Shown in pieces: positions 50,490 to 58,543 of a stretch of 64,000 nt of DNA; positions within the stretch are counted from its first letter, which is position 1, and each line of letters begins with the position of its first letter. This DNA is from UBA1672 sp051967755. GTDB taxonomy: Bacteria > Pseudomonadota > Alphaproteobacteria > Micavibrionales > Micavibrionaceae. Below the pieces are notes generated by a model. The model was not told the origin of the DNA. It was given only the letters and a program-made list of their open reading frames with translations, and did not search any database. Position numbers and translations under genes: made by a program. Location: contig JBQDYD010000003.1 of the NCBI GenBank assembly GCA_051967755.1, positions 433,155 to 497,154 on the forward strand, in the 5' to 3' direction.

Positions 50490-50668
50490 AAGTGTGCCGC
50501 GTCAGCCGTGTGCGTATAGTATCTTCGCAGGTCCTGAATATCAGGTGGGTGCCGTTAATATCTAAGCCCCCCGGGCGAACCGATTGGACAAAAACAGGGA
50601 CAGCTCCCTATGCAAAGAAGCATCGACCACCGAGATAAAGCCGCATTCACGCACTGCGCAGCACGGTA
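50490..50668 (-). ncRNA. ssrS: 6S RNA
   Basis: The 243-base gap between zapA and the cyclo-ligase gene is the conserved location of 6S RNA in proteobacteria, all three on one strand. On the minus strand the 5' end GTGCTGCG-CAG-TGCGT and 3' end ACGCA-CTG-CGCGGCAC form the closing stem. Internal GGGAGCTGTCCC-like and GGTGGTCG/CCCACC segments pair around a bubble. A -10 TATAAC lies at 50677-50672. The length, about 179 nt, fits. 6S RNA mimics an open promoter and sequesters sigma70 RNA polymerase. The ends are approximate. Confidence 0.8.
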
Positions 50669-50713
50669 TGGGTTATAACATGCTTTGGTTTAATGTGTAG
50701 TAAATTTTAAGAA

Positions 50714-51088
50714 TTAGGCGGCTTCTTCACCTTGGATACGGCCGGCAATACGTTCAATCTTATGCGCGAGGTGATCAATCGCGTTAACAATCATTTCCTC
50801 TTCTTCTGCAGATGGTCCGTTATATTGCTGTACAGGCAGTCCGGCTTGCGCTTGTTGAAGCTGTTGCTGCATGGCATGAACCTCATCGCGCAATTCATAT
50901 AGCTCATCCGCCAGAACCAAAGATGTAAGAACCAAAAGATGTGATTCATTCGTTGCGGCGCCTGCTTTTGCGATGTCTTGTAATCGGCTGTCTACGTATG
51001 CGGCAAGGTCTAAAACGCGCTGTTCTTCACCATCTTCACAGCTGAGGCCGTAACCGCGATTATTAATTTTAAGTGTGACTTCTGCCAT
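50714..51088 (-). CDS. zapA: Cell division protein ZapA
   Basis: This 124-residue protein has the ZapA core MAEVTLKINNRGYGLSCEDG followed by VLDLAAYVDSRLQDIA and a coiled-coil C-terminus rich in Gln (MQQQLQQAQAG). ZapA cross-links FtsZ filaments at midcell. It precedes the 6S RNA and cyclo-ligase genes and follows a small coiled-coil gene by 10 bases. Confidence 0.93.
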   Translation of the reverse strand: MAEVTLKINNRGYGLSCEDGEEQRVLDLAAYVDSRLQDIAKAGAATNESHLLVLTSLVLADELYELRDEVHAMQQQLQQAQAGLPVQQYNGPSAEEEEMIVNAIDHLAHKIERIAGRIQGEEAA

Positions 51089-51098
51089 GATTACACCT

Positions 51099-51350
51099 CT
51101 ATCCTTCGCCGTTTAAAATTTCTTCGACTGTTTCAATTGCCTTATCCAGACGTTTTGCAACAAAGTCTACATCTATGACGTTTCCGTTCTCGTCTCTGAT
51201 CTGCGCCTGTGATTGGGCTTCTTTTAATTGTTTTTCAACCTCATCCAAAGGAACATAATCCTGAAGTGCGCTTTCAACATTAGTAACAGATGAATCAAGC
51301 TTTCCTACGGCTTTATCCAATTTTTCCAAAGCAAATCTGATCGATGACAT
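51099..51350 (-). CDS. Small coiled-coil protein (DUF4164-like)
   Basis: This 83-residue protein is made of two amphipathic helical stretches (IRFALEKLDKAVGKLDSSV and EVEKQLKEAQSQAQIRDENG) with no membrane segment. A small DUF4164-type coiled-coil gene before zapA is common in alphaproteobacteria, which fits the position. A role near the division machinery is inferred from the neighbour only. It is divergent from transketolase. Confidence 0.8.
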   Translation of the reverse strand: MSSIRFALEKLDKAVGKLDSSVTNVESALQDYVPLDEVEKQLKEAQSQAQIRDENGNVIDVDFVAKRLDKAIETVEEILNGEG

Positions 51351-51575
51351 AGTAGAGAGAACCTTTACTGATTTTTACTTAAACAGAGAGAACGCGCCCA
51401 GACGATTGCGTTACATATGATGGTTATTATCAAATTCACATCGCTTTTGGTCAAGGCAATACCATCTATATTGTAAATTAAACCACAGCATTTTCGTTCA
51501 GGGCTTGACCTACAGCCCTTACCAATGCATGTTGTTTCCGAATTCATACATACACGTTTTATAGGTTTTATAAGA

Positions 51576-53600
51576 ATGACGAATGCACCTGCTGCCACAC
51601 CCTCTTCGCAATCAAATGCATCCTTTTCACCTGCACAGCTTAAAGATATGTCCAATGCAATTCGCGCATTGTCGATGGATGCTGTTCAAAAAGCAAACTC
51701 CGGTCACCCCGGTATGCCTATGGGCATGGCGGATGTTGCGACCGTGCTTTACACAAAGTTTTTAAAGTTTGATGCGGCAAATCCTGAGTGGGAAGATCGT
51801 GATCGTTTCGTTCTGTCAGGTGGTCATGGGTCAATGTTGCTTTATTCGCTTAATTATCTATGCGGTTATGAGAAAATGACGCTGGAGCAAATTAAGAACT
51901 TCAGACAGTTAGGTGCCATTACTGCAGGTCATCCTGAGGTGGAGCATGATGCAGGTATTGAAACAACCACAGGCCCCCTTGGCCAGGGGATTGCGACGGC
52001 AGTCGGTATGGCATTGGCAGAACGTATTTTGAATGCGCGTTATGATGACAGCATCGTTGATCACTATACATATATCATGGCCGGTGATGGTGACATGATG
52101 GAGGGGATCTCACATGAAGCCTGTTCACTTGCGGGGCATCAGAAACTTTCAAAAATAATTATGCTTTATGATGATAACGGCATTTCTATTGACGGTAAGA
52201 CGGACCTTACGTTCATTGATAACACCCCTCTTCGCTTTGAGGCATATGGCTGGGATGTGCAAACAGTAGACGGTCATAATTTAGATGAAATCGAAGCCGC
52301 AATTGCCAAGGCGAAAACAACAGATACACCAAGCCTTATTTGTTGTAAGACAAAGATTGGTTTTGGCGCACCAACAAAGGAAGGAAGCTCTTCTTCACAT
52401 GGTGCACCATTAGGGGAAGACGAAATTAAGGGAGCACGTGAAAATCTTGGATGGCCGCATGCTCCTTTTGTGATTCCTGATGATGTATTGTCAAATTGGC
52501 GTGCAGTTGGGGAAAAAGGCTCACAAGAACAACAAGACTGGAGTGCTCGTCTCGCCTCACATGACATGAAAGACTGTTTTGGTAAGGCACATGCAGGTGA
52601 TTACTCCGGTGCGATCGCCCCTGTTATTGCAGATTTAAAAGCAAGCTTTGCAGAAGAAAAGCCAAAGAAAGCAACACGCCAAACTTCCGGTATGTGTCTG
52701 GAAAAACTTGTTGAACGCCTATGGCTTTTGATCGGTGGCTCGGCTGACCTGACAGGGTCTAATAATACAAAAGTTGCGGCTTCTAAAGTTGTCGATAGCG
52801 ATAATTACGGTGGTAACTATATTAATTACGGTGTGCGTGAACATGCGATGGCGGCGGCAATGAATGGTATTGCTCTACATGGTGGATTGCTTCCTTACGC
52901 CGGAACGTTCTTGCAGTTTGCCGACTATTCGCGCCCTGCGATCAGACTTGGTGCTTTGATGGAACAACGCGTTGTTCATGTGATGACGCATGATTCCATC
53001 GGTCTTGGTGAAGATGGCCCGACACACCAGCCCGTTGAACATCTGGCAGCACTTCGCGCGATTCCGAATTGCTATGTTTATCGTCCGTGTGACGGTATCG
53101 AGACGGCAGAAAGCTGGCAACTTGCGATTAACAACAAATCAGCACCATCTGTTATGGCGCTTACGCGTCAGGGGCTGCCGACTTTGTGTGATAACCGCGA
53201 AGATAATTACACAGCAAAAGGTGCTTATATTTTGAAAGAAACAGGTGATAAGCCTGAAATCACTTTATATGCATCAGGATCAGAAGTTGAAATCGCACAC
53301 GAAGCTTATGAACATTTCTCGGCACAAGGAAAAGCAGTTCGTTTGGTGTCAGTCCCTTGTCTTGATCTTTTCTTAGAACAAGATGGTGACTATATCGGCA
53401 GTATCGCGTGCAATGACAGTGTGAAAGTTGCAGTAGAAGCAGGAATTCGCCAACCTTGGGACAGACTTCTCGGCCCAAAAGGTATATTCATCGGAATGAA
53501 CAGTTTCGGTGCATCGGCTCCGGCAGGTGATTTATATAAACATTTTGGCATTACGACTGAGGCAATTATAGAATCAGTAGAAAAAGCACTTGCTAAATAA
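51576..53600 (+). CDS. tkt: Transketolase
   Basis: Transketolase moves two-carbon units in the pentose phosphate pathway with thiamine diphosphate. The ATG at 51576 gives 674 residues and a polar, Ala/Ser-rich N-terminus before DMSNAIRALSMDAVQKANSG; a frame from 51525 would add 17. Family features include NSGHPGMPMGMADV, GDGDMMEGISHEA (ThDP/Mg site), SADLTGSNNT and DSIGLGEDGPTHQPVEHL. It begins a carbon-metabolism block with gap and fbaB. Confidence 0.97.
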   Translation: MTNAPAATPSSQSNASFSPAQLKDMSNAIRALSMDAVQKANSGHPGMPMGMADVATVLYTKFLKFDAANPEWEDRDRFVLSGGHGSMLLYSLNYLCGYEKMTLEQIKNFRQLGAITAGHPEVEHDAGIETTTGPLGQGIATAVGMALAERILNARYDDSIVDHYTYIMAGDGDMMEGISHEACSLAGHQKLSKIIMLYDDNGISIDGKTDLTFIDNTPLRFEAYGWDVQTVDGHNLDEIEAAIAKAKTTDTPSLICCKTKIGFGAPTKEGSSSSHGAPLGEDEIKGARENLGWPHAPFVIPDDVLSNWRAVGEKGSQEQQDWSARLASHDMKDCFGKAHAGDYSGAIAPVIADLKASFAEEKPKKATRQTSGMCLEKLVERLWLLIGGSADLTGSNNTKVAASKVVDSDNYGGNYINYGVREHAMAAAMNGIALHGGLLPYAGTFLQFADYSRPAIRLGALMEQRVVHVMTHDSIGLGEDGPTHQPVEHLAALRAIPNCYVYRPCDGIETAESWQLAINNKSAPSVMALTRQGLPTLCDNREDNYTAKGAYILKETGDKPEITLYASGSEVEIAHEAYEHFSAQGKAVRLVSVPCLDLFLEQDGDYIGSIACNDSVKVAVEAGIRQPWDRLLGPKGIFIGMNSFGASAPAGDLYKHFGITTEAIIESVEKALAK

Positions 53601-53648
53601 TCAGAGAGAAGTAAAACAACTCAAAAATATTTACGGAGTTTCTTAAAC

Positions 53649-54656
53649 ATGACAATTAAAATTGCAATTAACGGATTTGGCCGCATTGGTCGTCTTGTCG
53701 CTCGCGCGATCTATGAAAATCACTTGGATGATTTCGAAATCGTCGCGATCAATGATCCGGGTGGCAATTTCTTTCCTCTCTTAAAATATGATTCTATTCA
53801 CGGCAAAGCCCCTTTCAGCGTTGAAAGAGATGGCGATGACTGGATTATTATTGATGGTCATCGTATTCGTCGCTTCCGTGACCGCGATCCTGAAAACCTG
53901 CATTGGGGTGAAGTTGATACGGATATCCTGATGGAATGTACAGGCCGTTACAGAGACCGCGAAGGCGCAACATTGCACCTTAATAAAGGCGCGAAAAAAG
54001 TTCTTATTTCTGCTCCGGGCTCTGATGAGGATCTAACAGTTGTTTACGGTGTAAACCATGATCTGCTGCAGAAGGATCACAAGATCGTTTCGAATGCATC
54101 ATGTACAACAAACTGCCTCGCGCCTGTTGCCTATGCGCTTCATAACGAAATCGGTATTGAAAAGGGTTTCATGACAACAATCCACGCCTATACAGGTGAT
54201 CAAAACTTAGTTGATGGCTCTCACAAAGATCCATTGCGCGCGCGCGCCGCCGCTATGAACATGGTTCCGACATCTACTGGCGCGGCCAAAGCAGTTGGTA
54301 AAGTTTTACCTGAGCTTAACGGTAAATTAGACGGCGTTGCGATTCGCGTTCCGACACCGAATGTGTCATTGGTTGATCTTAAATTCTTACCATCCAAAAA
54401 GGTAAGTGTAGAAGATGTAAACGCAGCCGTAACAAAATACGCAGAAGGCCCGCTAAAAGGTGTGCTGGCTGTCTATGATGACCCATGTGTGTCAGGTGAC
54501 TTTAATCACGACCCACATTCATCAATCTTTAGCCTGGAAGGCACAAAAGTGATCGATGATGACTTTGTCCGTGTTATGTCTTGGTATGATAATGAATGGG
54601 GCTTTTCTTGCCGTATGTTAGACACTGCAAAAGCGATGCATAAAGCAGGTTATTAA
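53649..54656 (+). CDS. gap: Glyceraldehyde-3-phosphate dehydrogenase
   Basis: This 335-residue enzyme has the Rossmann start IAINGFGRIGRLVARAIYE. The catalytic cysteine is in SNASCTTNCLAPVAYAL near residue 152, and the C-terminal SWYDNEWGFSCRMLD is conserved. It lies 48 bases after tkt with ACGGAG before the start. A perfect 13-base-pair terminator follows, closing the tkt-gap transcript. Confidence 0.98.
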   Translation: MTIKIAINGFGRIGRLVARAIYENHLDDFEIVAINDPGGNFFPLLKYDSIHGKAPFSVERDGDDWIIIDGHRIRRFRDRDPENLHWGEVDTDILMECTGRYRDREGATLHLNKGAKKVLISAPGSDEDLTVVYGVNHDLLQKDHKIVSNASCTTNCLAPVAYALHNEIGIEKGFMTTIHAYTGDQNLVDGSHKDPLRARAAAMNMVPTSTGAAKAVGKVLPELNGKLDGVAIRVPTPNVSLVDLKFLPSKKVSVEDVNAAVTKYAEGPLKGVLAVYDDPCVSGDFNHDPHSSIFSLEGTKVIDDDFVRVMSWYDNEWGFSCRMLDTAKAMHKAGY

Positions 54657-54750
54657 GTTATACGGGATAAAATTCATTTTTTTTCGATATATGTTGACAG
54701 GAAAGCGGAAAGTAATTAAACATTAACTTCTAAACCGTTCTCCGTGGCAA

Positions 54751-54790
54751 AGCTGGTTCAAGACTTGTTCTTGAGCCAGCTTTATTTTTG
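54751..54790 (+). terminator. Rho-independent terminator after gap
   Basis: AGCTGGTTCAAGA (54751-54763) and TCTTGAGCCAGCT (54769-54781) pair with one G-U around CTTGT. TTTATTTTTG follows. It is strong and unambiguous. Confidence 0.95.
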
Positions 54791-54850
54791 TGGCTATATT
54801 TTCGGTGTTTCATTATTGTCGGCTAATTAGAGTTATTATAGAGTATCGCT

Positions 54851-55417
54851 ATGAATTTGATGAAGCTTCAAGCCAAACGCGCAATGACCACACGCGGGCA
54901 GAAATCCTGCCTTGTGATTGATCACCTTGTTGAGGCATTGGCGAGTGATCCCTCCTCCTCCCTCAGGCGTGCGCTTGTTCTGAATTACATTGATGAAAGT
55001 CCGGGCATCACCCAAACGGAAATCATGCGCGTTCTGAAAATCAGTAAATCCGCGATGAACAGAGAGATTGAATGGTTATTTAATTACGGATGCATTACCC
55101 GCCACAATGCAGAGGATGACGGCAGAGCCATACAATTAGAGACATGTGGCTATTCTAAACGAGCGTTAGAATCTGCACATGATTACTTTCCGAAGCGTCA
55201 TGAAGGTTTGCAAAATTTTCTGAATCGGTATATAAAGGTACTAAAGCAGGATCGCCCCACTCTTAGGGATGCTCGTATTATTGCGACACTTTATGATAAG
55301 GGGGAGGCATCTAAGTCCGAAATAATGGACAGTCTCTATAACGGCCCTGCGACAACTGATAATAGAGCATATAATAAGCTCTTAGAAGACGGAGTGATAA
55401 AAGATGACGATGGTTAG
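54851..55417 (+). CDS. Winged-helix (MarR-like) DNA-binding protein
   Basis: This 188-residue protein probably has two winged helix-turn-helix units. The first, at about residues 38-95, has ESPGITQTEIMRVLKISKSA as recognition helices and a wing HNAEDDGRAIQLET. A second weaker one at about 130-185 contains DKGEASKSEIMDSLYNGPAT. Regulators of this type repress or activate nearby genes. It stands between the gap terminator and the aldolase gene, so a role in glycolytic control is possible but unproven. A small frame overlaps its end. Confidence 0.8.
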   Translation: MNLMKLQAKRAMTTRGQKSCLVIDHLVEALASDPSSSLRRALVLNYIDESPGITQTEIMRVLKISKSAMNREIEWLFNYGCITRHNAEDDGRAIQLETCGYSKRALESAHDYFPKRHEGLQNFLNRYIKVLKQDRPTLRDARIIATLYDKGEASKSEIMDSLYNGPATTDNRAYNKLLEDGVIKDDDG

Positions 55418-55568
55418 TTTAGACCCTCTTGTTAATGCTGAACTGAATTTGATCGCTGCTAGCGAGTTTGATGGTGTAGACATGAGTCTTAGATCATCAT
55501 TCCCGGAAGTTGGTCAAAATTTCGATGTTGCCGCGGCAACAATCTCAGATGGCTTTACGCACGGATAA
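55404..55568 (+). CDS. Candidate 54-residue protein overlapping the regulator's end
   Basis: A short frame ATG 55404 to TAA 55568 (54 residues, MTMVSLDPLVNAELNLIAAS at the start) begins inside the winged-helix gene, with GGAG 9 bases upstream. It overlaps by 14 bases and is followed by a strong terminator. It is acidic with no membrane segment or Cys. The position and ribosome-binding site suggest it is real; no family is recognised. Confidence 0.45.
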   Translation: MTMVSLDPLVNAELNLIAASEFDGVDMSLRSSFPEVGQNFDVAAATISDGFTHG

Positions 55569-55608
55569 TCCCGATTTAGTAAGCTTTCAGCGTTAAAAAT
55601 AAAGATCT

Positions 55609-55642
55609 AAGACCTCAATAATTGTTATTGGGGTCTTTTCTT
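55609..55642 (+). terminator. Terminator upstream of the aldolase gene
   Basis: AAGACCTCAATAA (55609-55621) and TTATTGGGGTCTT (55625-55637) form a 13-pair stem with one G-U around a 3-base loop. TTTCTTTTG follows. It separates the regulator and small frame from the aldolase transcript. Confidence 0.92.
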
Positions 55643-55706
55643 TTGCGTCAAATTTGTTAAAAGATATTGCAATGCAAACATAAATCAGGGATTTAGGAAA
55701 AGTATT

Positions 55707-56633
55707 ATGGCTCTATCGGCAAATGTAAAAAAGATTATCGATAACTACGAAAATGAAAATGCAGGCGTAAAGGGTAACCTTGTTCGTATGCTTAATAACG
55801 GCGCACTTGCCGGAACAGGCAAGATGGTGATCTTACCGGTGGATCAGGGATTTGAACATGGCCCTGCCAGATCATTTGCTAAAAACCCTGTCGGTTATGA
55901 CCCGCACTATCACTATCAACTCGCCATCGATTCAGGCTGTAATGCATATGCGGCGCCTTTGGGGTCTCTTCAGGCGGGTGCGGATACATTCGCAGGTCAG
56001 GTTCCGACAATTCTGAAATATAACAGTTCCAACTCCCTTGCATCTAACAAGAATCAAGACGGTAATCAGGCGATTACAGGCTCTATCCAAGATGCGCTAG
56101 AGCTTGGCTGTACAGCGGTTGGATTTACAATCTATCCGGGTTCTGACAATCAGTTCGAAATGATGGAAGAAGTTCGCGACATGATCCGTGAAGCCAAGGA
56201 TGTTGGTTTACCATCTGTTGTTTGGTCATACGCACGCGGTGAAGGCGTCACCAAAGAAGGTGAAACAGCAATGGACGTTATCGCATATGCGGCGCACATG
56301 GCTTGTTTGCTAGGTGCACACGTTGTTAAGGTTAAGTTGCCTACAGATCACCTAATGGATGCCAATGCAAAGAAAGCATTCGAAGAAAACGGCATTGATG
56401 TAAGCTCTCAAGCGGCGCGCGTTAAGGAAGTTGTGCGCTCATGTTTTGATGGCCGACGCATTGTTGTGTTCTCTGGTGGTGCGGCAAAAGGTGCTGACGC
56501 TGTTTATCAGGATGCTAAAGACATTCTTGCAGGCGGCGGTAACGGGTCGATCATCGGTCGTAACTCGTTCCAGCGTGAAAACGGCGATGCCCTAGATATG
56601 CTTGGTAAAATCATGGATATCTACAAAGGGTAA
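55707..56633 (+). CDS. fbaB: Class I fructose-bisphosphate aldolase (FbaB/DhnA type)
   Basis: This 308-residue Schiff-base aldolase belongs to the archaeal/bacterial DhnA family. The catalytic Lys is in GAHVVKVKLPTDHL near residues 203-216. MVILPVDQGFEHGPA near residue 39 and FSGGAAKGADAVY near 254 are family blocks. It splits fructose-1,6-bisphosphate and matches the neighbouring tkt and gap. An unusual EndoU-like gene starts 3 bases after its stop. Confidence 0.94.
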   Translation: MALSANVKKIIDNYENENAGVKGNLVRMLNNGALAGTGKMVILPVDQGFEHGPARSFAKNPVGYDPHYHYQLAIDSGCNAYAAPLGSLQAGADTFAGQVPTILKYNSSNSLASNKNQDGNQAITGSIQDALELGCTAVGFTIYPGSDNQFEMMEEVRDMIREAKDVGLPSVVWSYARGEGVTKEGETAMDVIAYAAHMACLLGAHVVKVKLPTDHLMDANAKKAFEENGIDVSSQAARVKEVVRSCFDGRRIVVFSGGAAKGADAVYQDAKDILAGGGNGSIIGRNSFQRENGDALDMLGKIMDIYKG

Positions 56634-56636
56634 TCC

Positions 56637-57116
56637 GTGAAGCAGCCAAAGCAAAATAAGGCTCTTAAATATTTTATATCCAGCTTAATGCTGCTTTTAT
56701 TGTTTGCTTATTATAACGGCAATTTTGATGAAAGCAGCATTTCTGCTTCTGTGACAAAGTACCCGCCTAGCCATAATGAAGTCATTCTTGGTGATTATGC
56801 GATTGAGCATATTTTATATGGCAATGAATCGGGCGGCGGTCACCTATCTGGTGTTGGCAAACCCTGCAAAAGTGAATTTCCAAGCGATTGGGATGAACAA
56901 GAAGTCATTGATACAGTAGAGAAAATAGCTGTGAATGATAACTTGCCATGGAAAAGGCAAGATAATGGGTATTACGTCGCAGAAAAAATGGAGGATGGCA
57001 TACGCGTGCGTGTCGTTCTTGGCCGTGAAAAGAAAAAGGTGATCACCGCATACCCGACGAACGTTGAGCGAAATCCCTGCCCGCCTCATGGGGCAAACGA
57101 CAATTATAATCCTTGA
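56637..57116 (+). CDS. EndoU-nuclease-like exported protein
   Basis: This 159-residue protein starts at GTG 56637, with AAGGG inside the aldolase gene. A Lys-rich N-terminus and hydrophobic segment (about 12-26) form a signal peptide or anchor. The rest resembles bacterial EndoU toxin domains: EHILYGNESGGGHLSG with His58 and His69, KPCKSEFPSDW, then VRVVLGREKKKVITAYPTN with Thr137 and Tyr139. EndoU enzymes cut RNA with two His and a Lys. Cys77 and Cys148 might pair. No immunity gene is adjacent. The match is from memory of the family. Confidence 0.75.
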   Translation: MKQPKQNKALKYFISSLMLLLLFAYYNGNFDESSISASVTKYPPSHNEVILGDYAIEHILYGNESGGGHLSGVGKPCKSEFPSDWDEQEVIDTVEKIAVNDNLPWKRQDNGYYVAEKMEDGIRVRVVLGREKKKVITAYPTNVERNPCPPHGANDNYNP

Positions 57117-58126
57117 ACGGGTGCCCATAGCACATCACTAATATCATCTGTATCGGCGGCAAGCATGACCAAACGATCTATTCCCAATGCGATCCCCGCA
57201 CTATCCGGCATATGTTCCAGTGCTTTGAAAAATTCCTCATCAGGCGGGTATATTTCACCATACAGCTTGTTCTTGGCGGTCATCTCTTCATTGTATCGCG
57301 CGCGTTGTTCTTTGGCATCGGTTAGCTCTGAAAACGCATTGGCAAGCTCTATGCCGCAAATATACAGCTCAAAGCGTTCTGCGAATCTGGGGTCTTCGGG
57401 TTTTTTACGAGACAGAGCGGCCATACTGATTGGGTAGTCATAAAGAATCGTCGGTACGCCCTGCCCTAAGTTGGGTTCGATTTTCTCTGACATAACCGCA
57501 TGGAATATATCGTCCCATGCATCTGTATCAATAACCCGCACACCAAGTTCGATCGCAGCGTTCGCAAAAGAATCACGGTCATTTAAAACAGATGTCAGGT
57601 CAATATTTGTATATTTCTCAAAGGCTTCCGTAACTGATAACCTTTCCCAATCACCAAAAGGATCGCAGCTTTGGCCCTTATGTTTGTAATGCTCAATCTT
57701 CATTTCCTTGGCAATGTGTCTGAATAGCGCAGTGCATTCATCCATGAGGGCGGTGTAATCTGTATGTGCCTGATACCATTCCAACAGCATAAATTCAGGT
57801 GAATGTAGGCGCGATCCTTCGGCATTTCGGTAAACATGGCAAATTTGATAAATACGCTCCATCCCCGCAGAAAGCAGCTTCTTCATATCAAATTCAGGGC
57901 TGGTATGAAGATACATTGTCTTTTCTTGGGTGCGGCTGACATCAAACAGGCGCGTTTTAAACGCATGAATATGTGCATCCATCACAGGGCATATTTGAAG
58001 CGCCGGAGTATCGACTTCGGTGTAATCATGAGAATTGAAAAAATTCCTGATTAGGCCTAAAATTCGGGCTCTTTTTTTCAAAATATGGCCCTTTTTTTCA
58101 AAATTATGTGGAAGCCACCAAGACAT
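57104..58126 (-). CDS. epmA: EF-P lysine lysyltransferase EpmA (GenX/PoxA)
   Basis: This 340-residue class II lysyl-tRNA-synthetase-like protein lacks the anticodon-binding domain, as expected for EpmA. Motif 2 is VYRNAEGSRLHSPEFMLLEW near residues 97-116 and motif 3 is GIALGIDRLVMLAAD near 313-327. EpmA attaches beta-lysine to EF-P, which is also encoded in this window with its target lysine intact. It overlaps the end of the EndoU-like gene by 13 bases in convergent orientation. Confidence 0.93.
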   Translation of the reverse strand: MSWWLPHNFEKKGHILKKRARILGLIRNFFNSHDYTEVDTPALQICPVMDAHIHAFKTRLFDVSRTQEKTMYLHTSPEFDMKKLLSAGMERIYQICHVYRNAEGSRLHSPEFMLLEWYQAHTDYTALMDECTALFRHIAKEMKIEHYKHKGQSCDPFGDWERLSVTEAFEKYTNIDLTSVLNDRDSFANAAIELGVRVIDTDAWDDIFHAVMSEKIEPNLGQGVPTILYDYPISMAALSRKKPEDPRFAERFELYICGIELANAFSELTDAKEQRARYNEEMTAKNKLYGEIYPPDEEFFKALEHMPDSAGIALGIDRLVMLAADTDDISDVLWAPVQGL

Positions 58127-58217
58127 CTATACTCCTATATAAAAAAATACTTGCATTTACGCCTAAGTAACGTTAAAAATGCGCTTCATTCAAGACTGAA
58201 TATGAGAGATTACGATT

Positions 58218-58457
58218 ATGAAAGCGGACACACACCCAGATTATCACGAAATCACAGTTGTGATGACAGACGGAACAGAATACAAAACACGTAGCACCTA
58301 CGGTAAAGAAGGTGACGTGCTTCGTCTTGATGTTGATCCACTAACACACCCTGCATGGCAAGGTGGTTCAGGTAGAGTTGTTGAAAAAGGACAGCTTGAT
58401 AAATTCCAAAGCCGTTACGGTAACTTTGGTATTGGTGGTAGCGAAGACAAGAAGTAA
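58218..58457 (+). CDS. rpmE: 50S ribosomal protein L31
   Basis: This 79-residue L31 starts MKADTHPDYHEITVVMTDGT. It lacks the four cysteines of the zinc-binding form and carries TRSTYGKEGDVLRLDVDP instead, the usual cysteine-free alphaproteobacterial type. It stands alone with a strong bidirectional terminator after it. Confidence 0.95.
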   Translation: MKADTHPDYHEITVVMTDGTEYKTRSTYGKEGDVLRLDVDPLTHPAWQGGSGRVVEKGQLDKFQSRYGNFGIGGSEDKK

Positions 58458-58480
58458 TTTTTGTCTATCACTCAAGATAC

Positions 58481-58516
58481 AAAAAACGCCCTATTTTGAG
58501 GGCGTTTTATTTTTGT
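58481..58516 (+). terminator. Bidirectional terminator after rpmE
   Basis: AAAACGCCCT (58483-58492) and AGGGCGTTTT (58499-58508) are perfect arms around ATTTTG. TTATTTTTG follows on the plus strand, and a T run lies on the minus strand. It serves rpmE and the convergent gene at 58544. Confidence 0.93.
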
Positions 58517-58543
58517 CTGAGTTTTTCTTTTTTTACGGAGTCC

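Noticed and set aside
51508..51525. GGGCT/AGCCC hairpin upstream of transketolase
   Set aside because: The stem is only 5 bases with no T run or conserved context visible.
51365..51655. 96-codon minus-strand frame overlapping the transketolase start
   Set aside because: It lacks a ribosome-binding site, overlaps conserved tkt coding sequence and shows no family-like pattern.
58066..58107. Direct imperfect repeat of about 20 bases (GGCyCTTTTTTTCAAAAT) at the start of epmA
   Set aside because: It falls inside the coding N-terminus (EKKG and LKKRA segments), which aligns normally with EpmA relatives. It is explained by Lys codons and low complexity.
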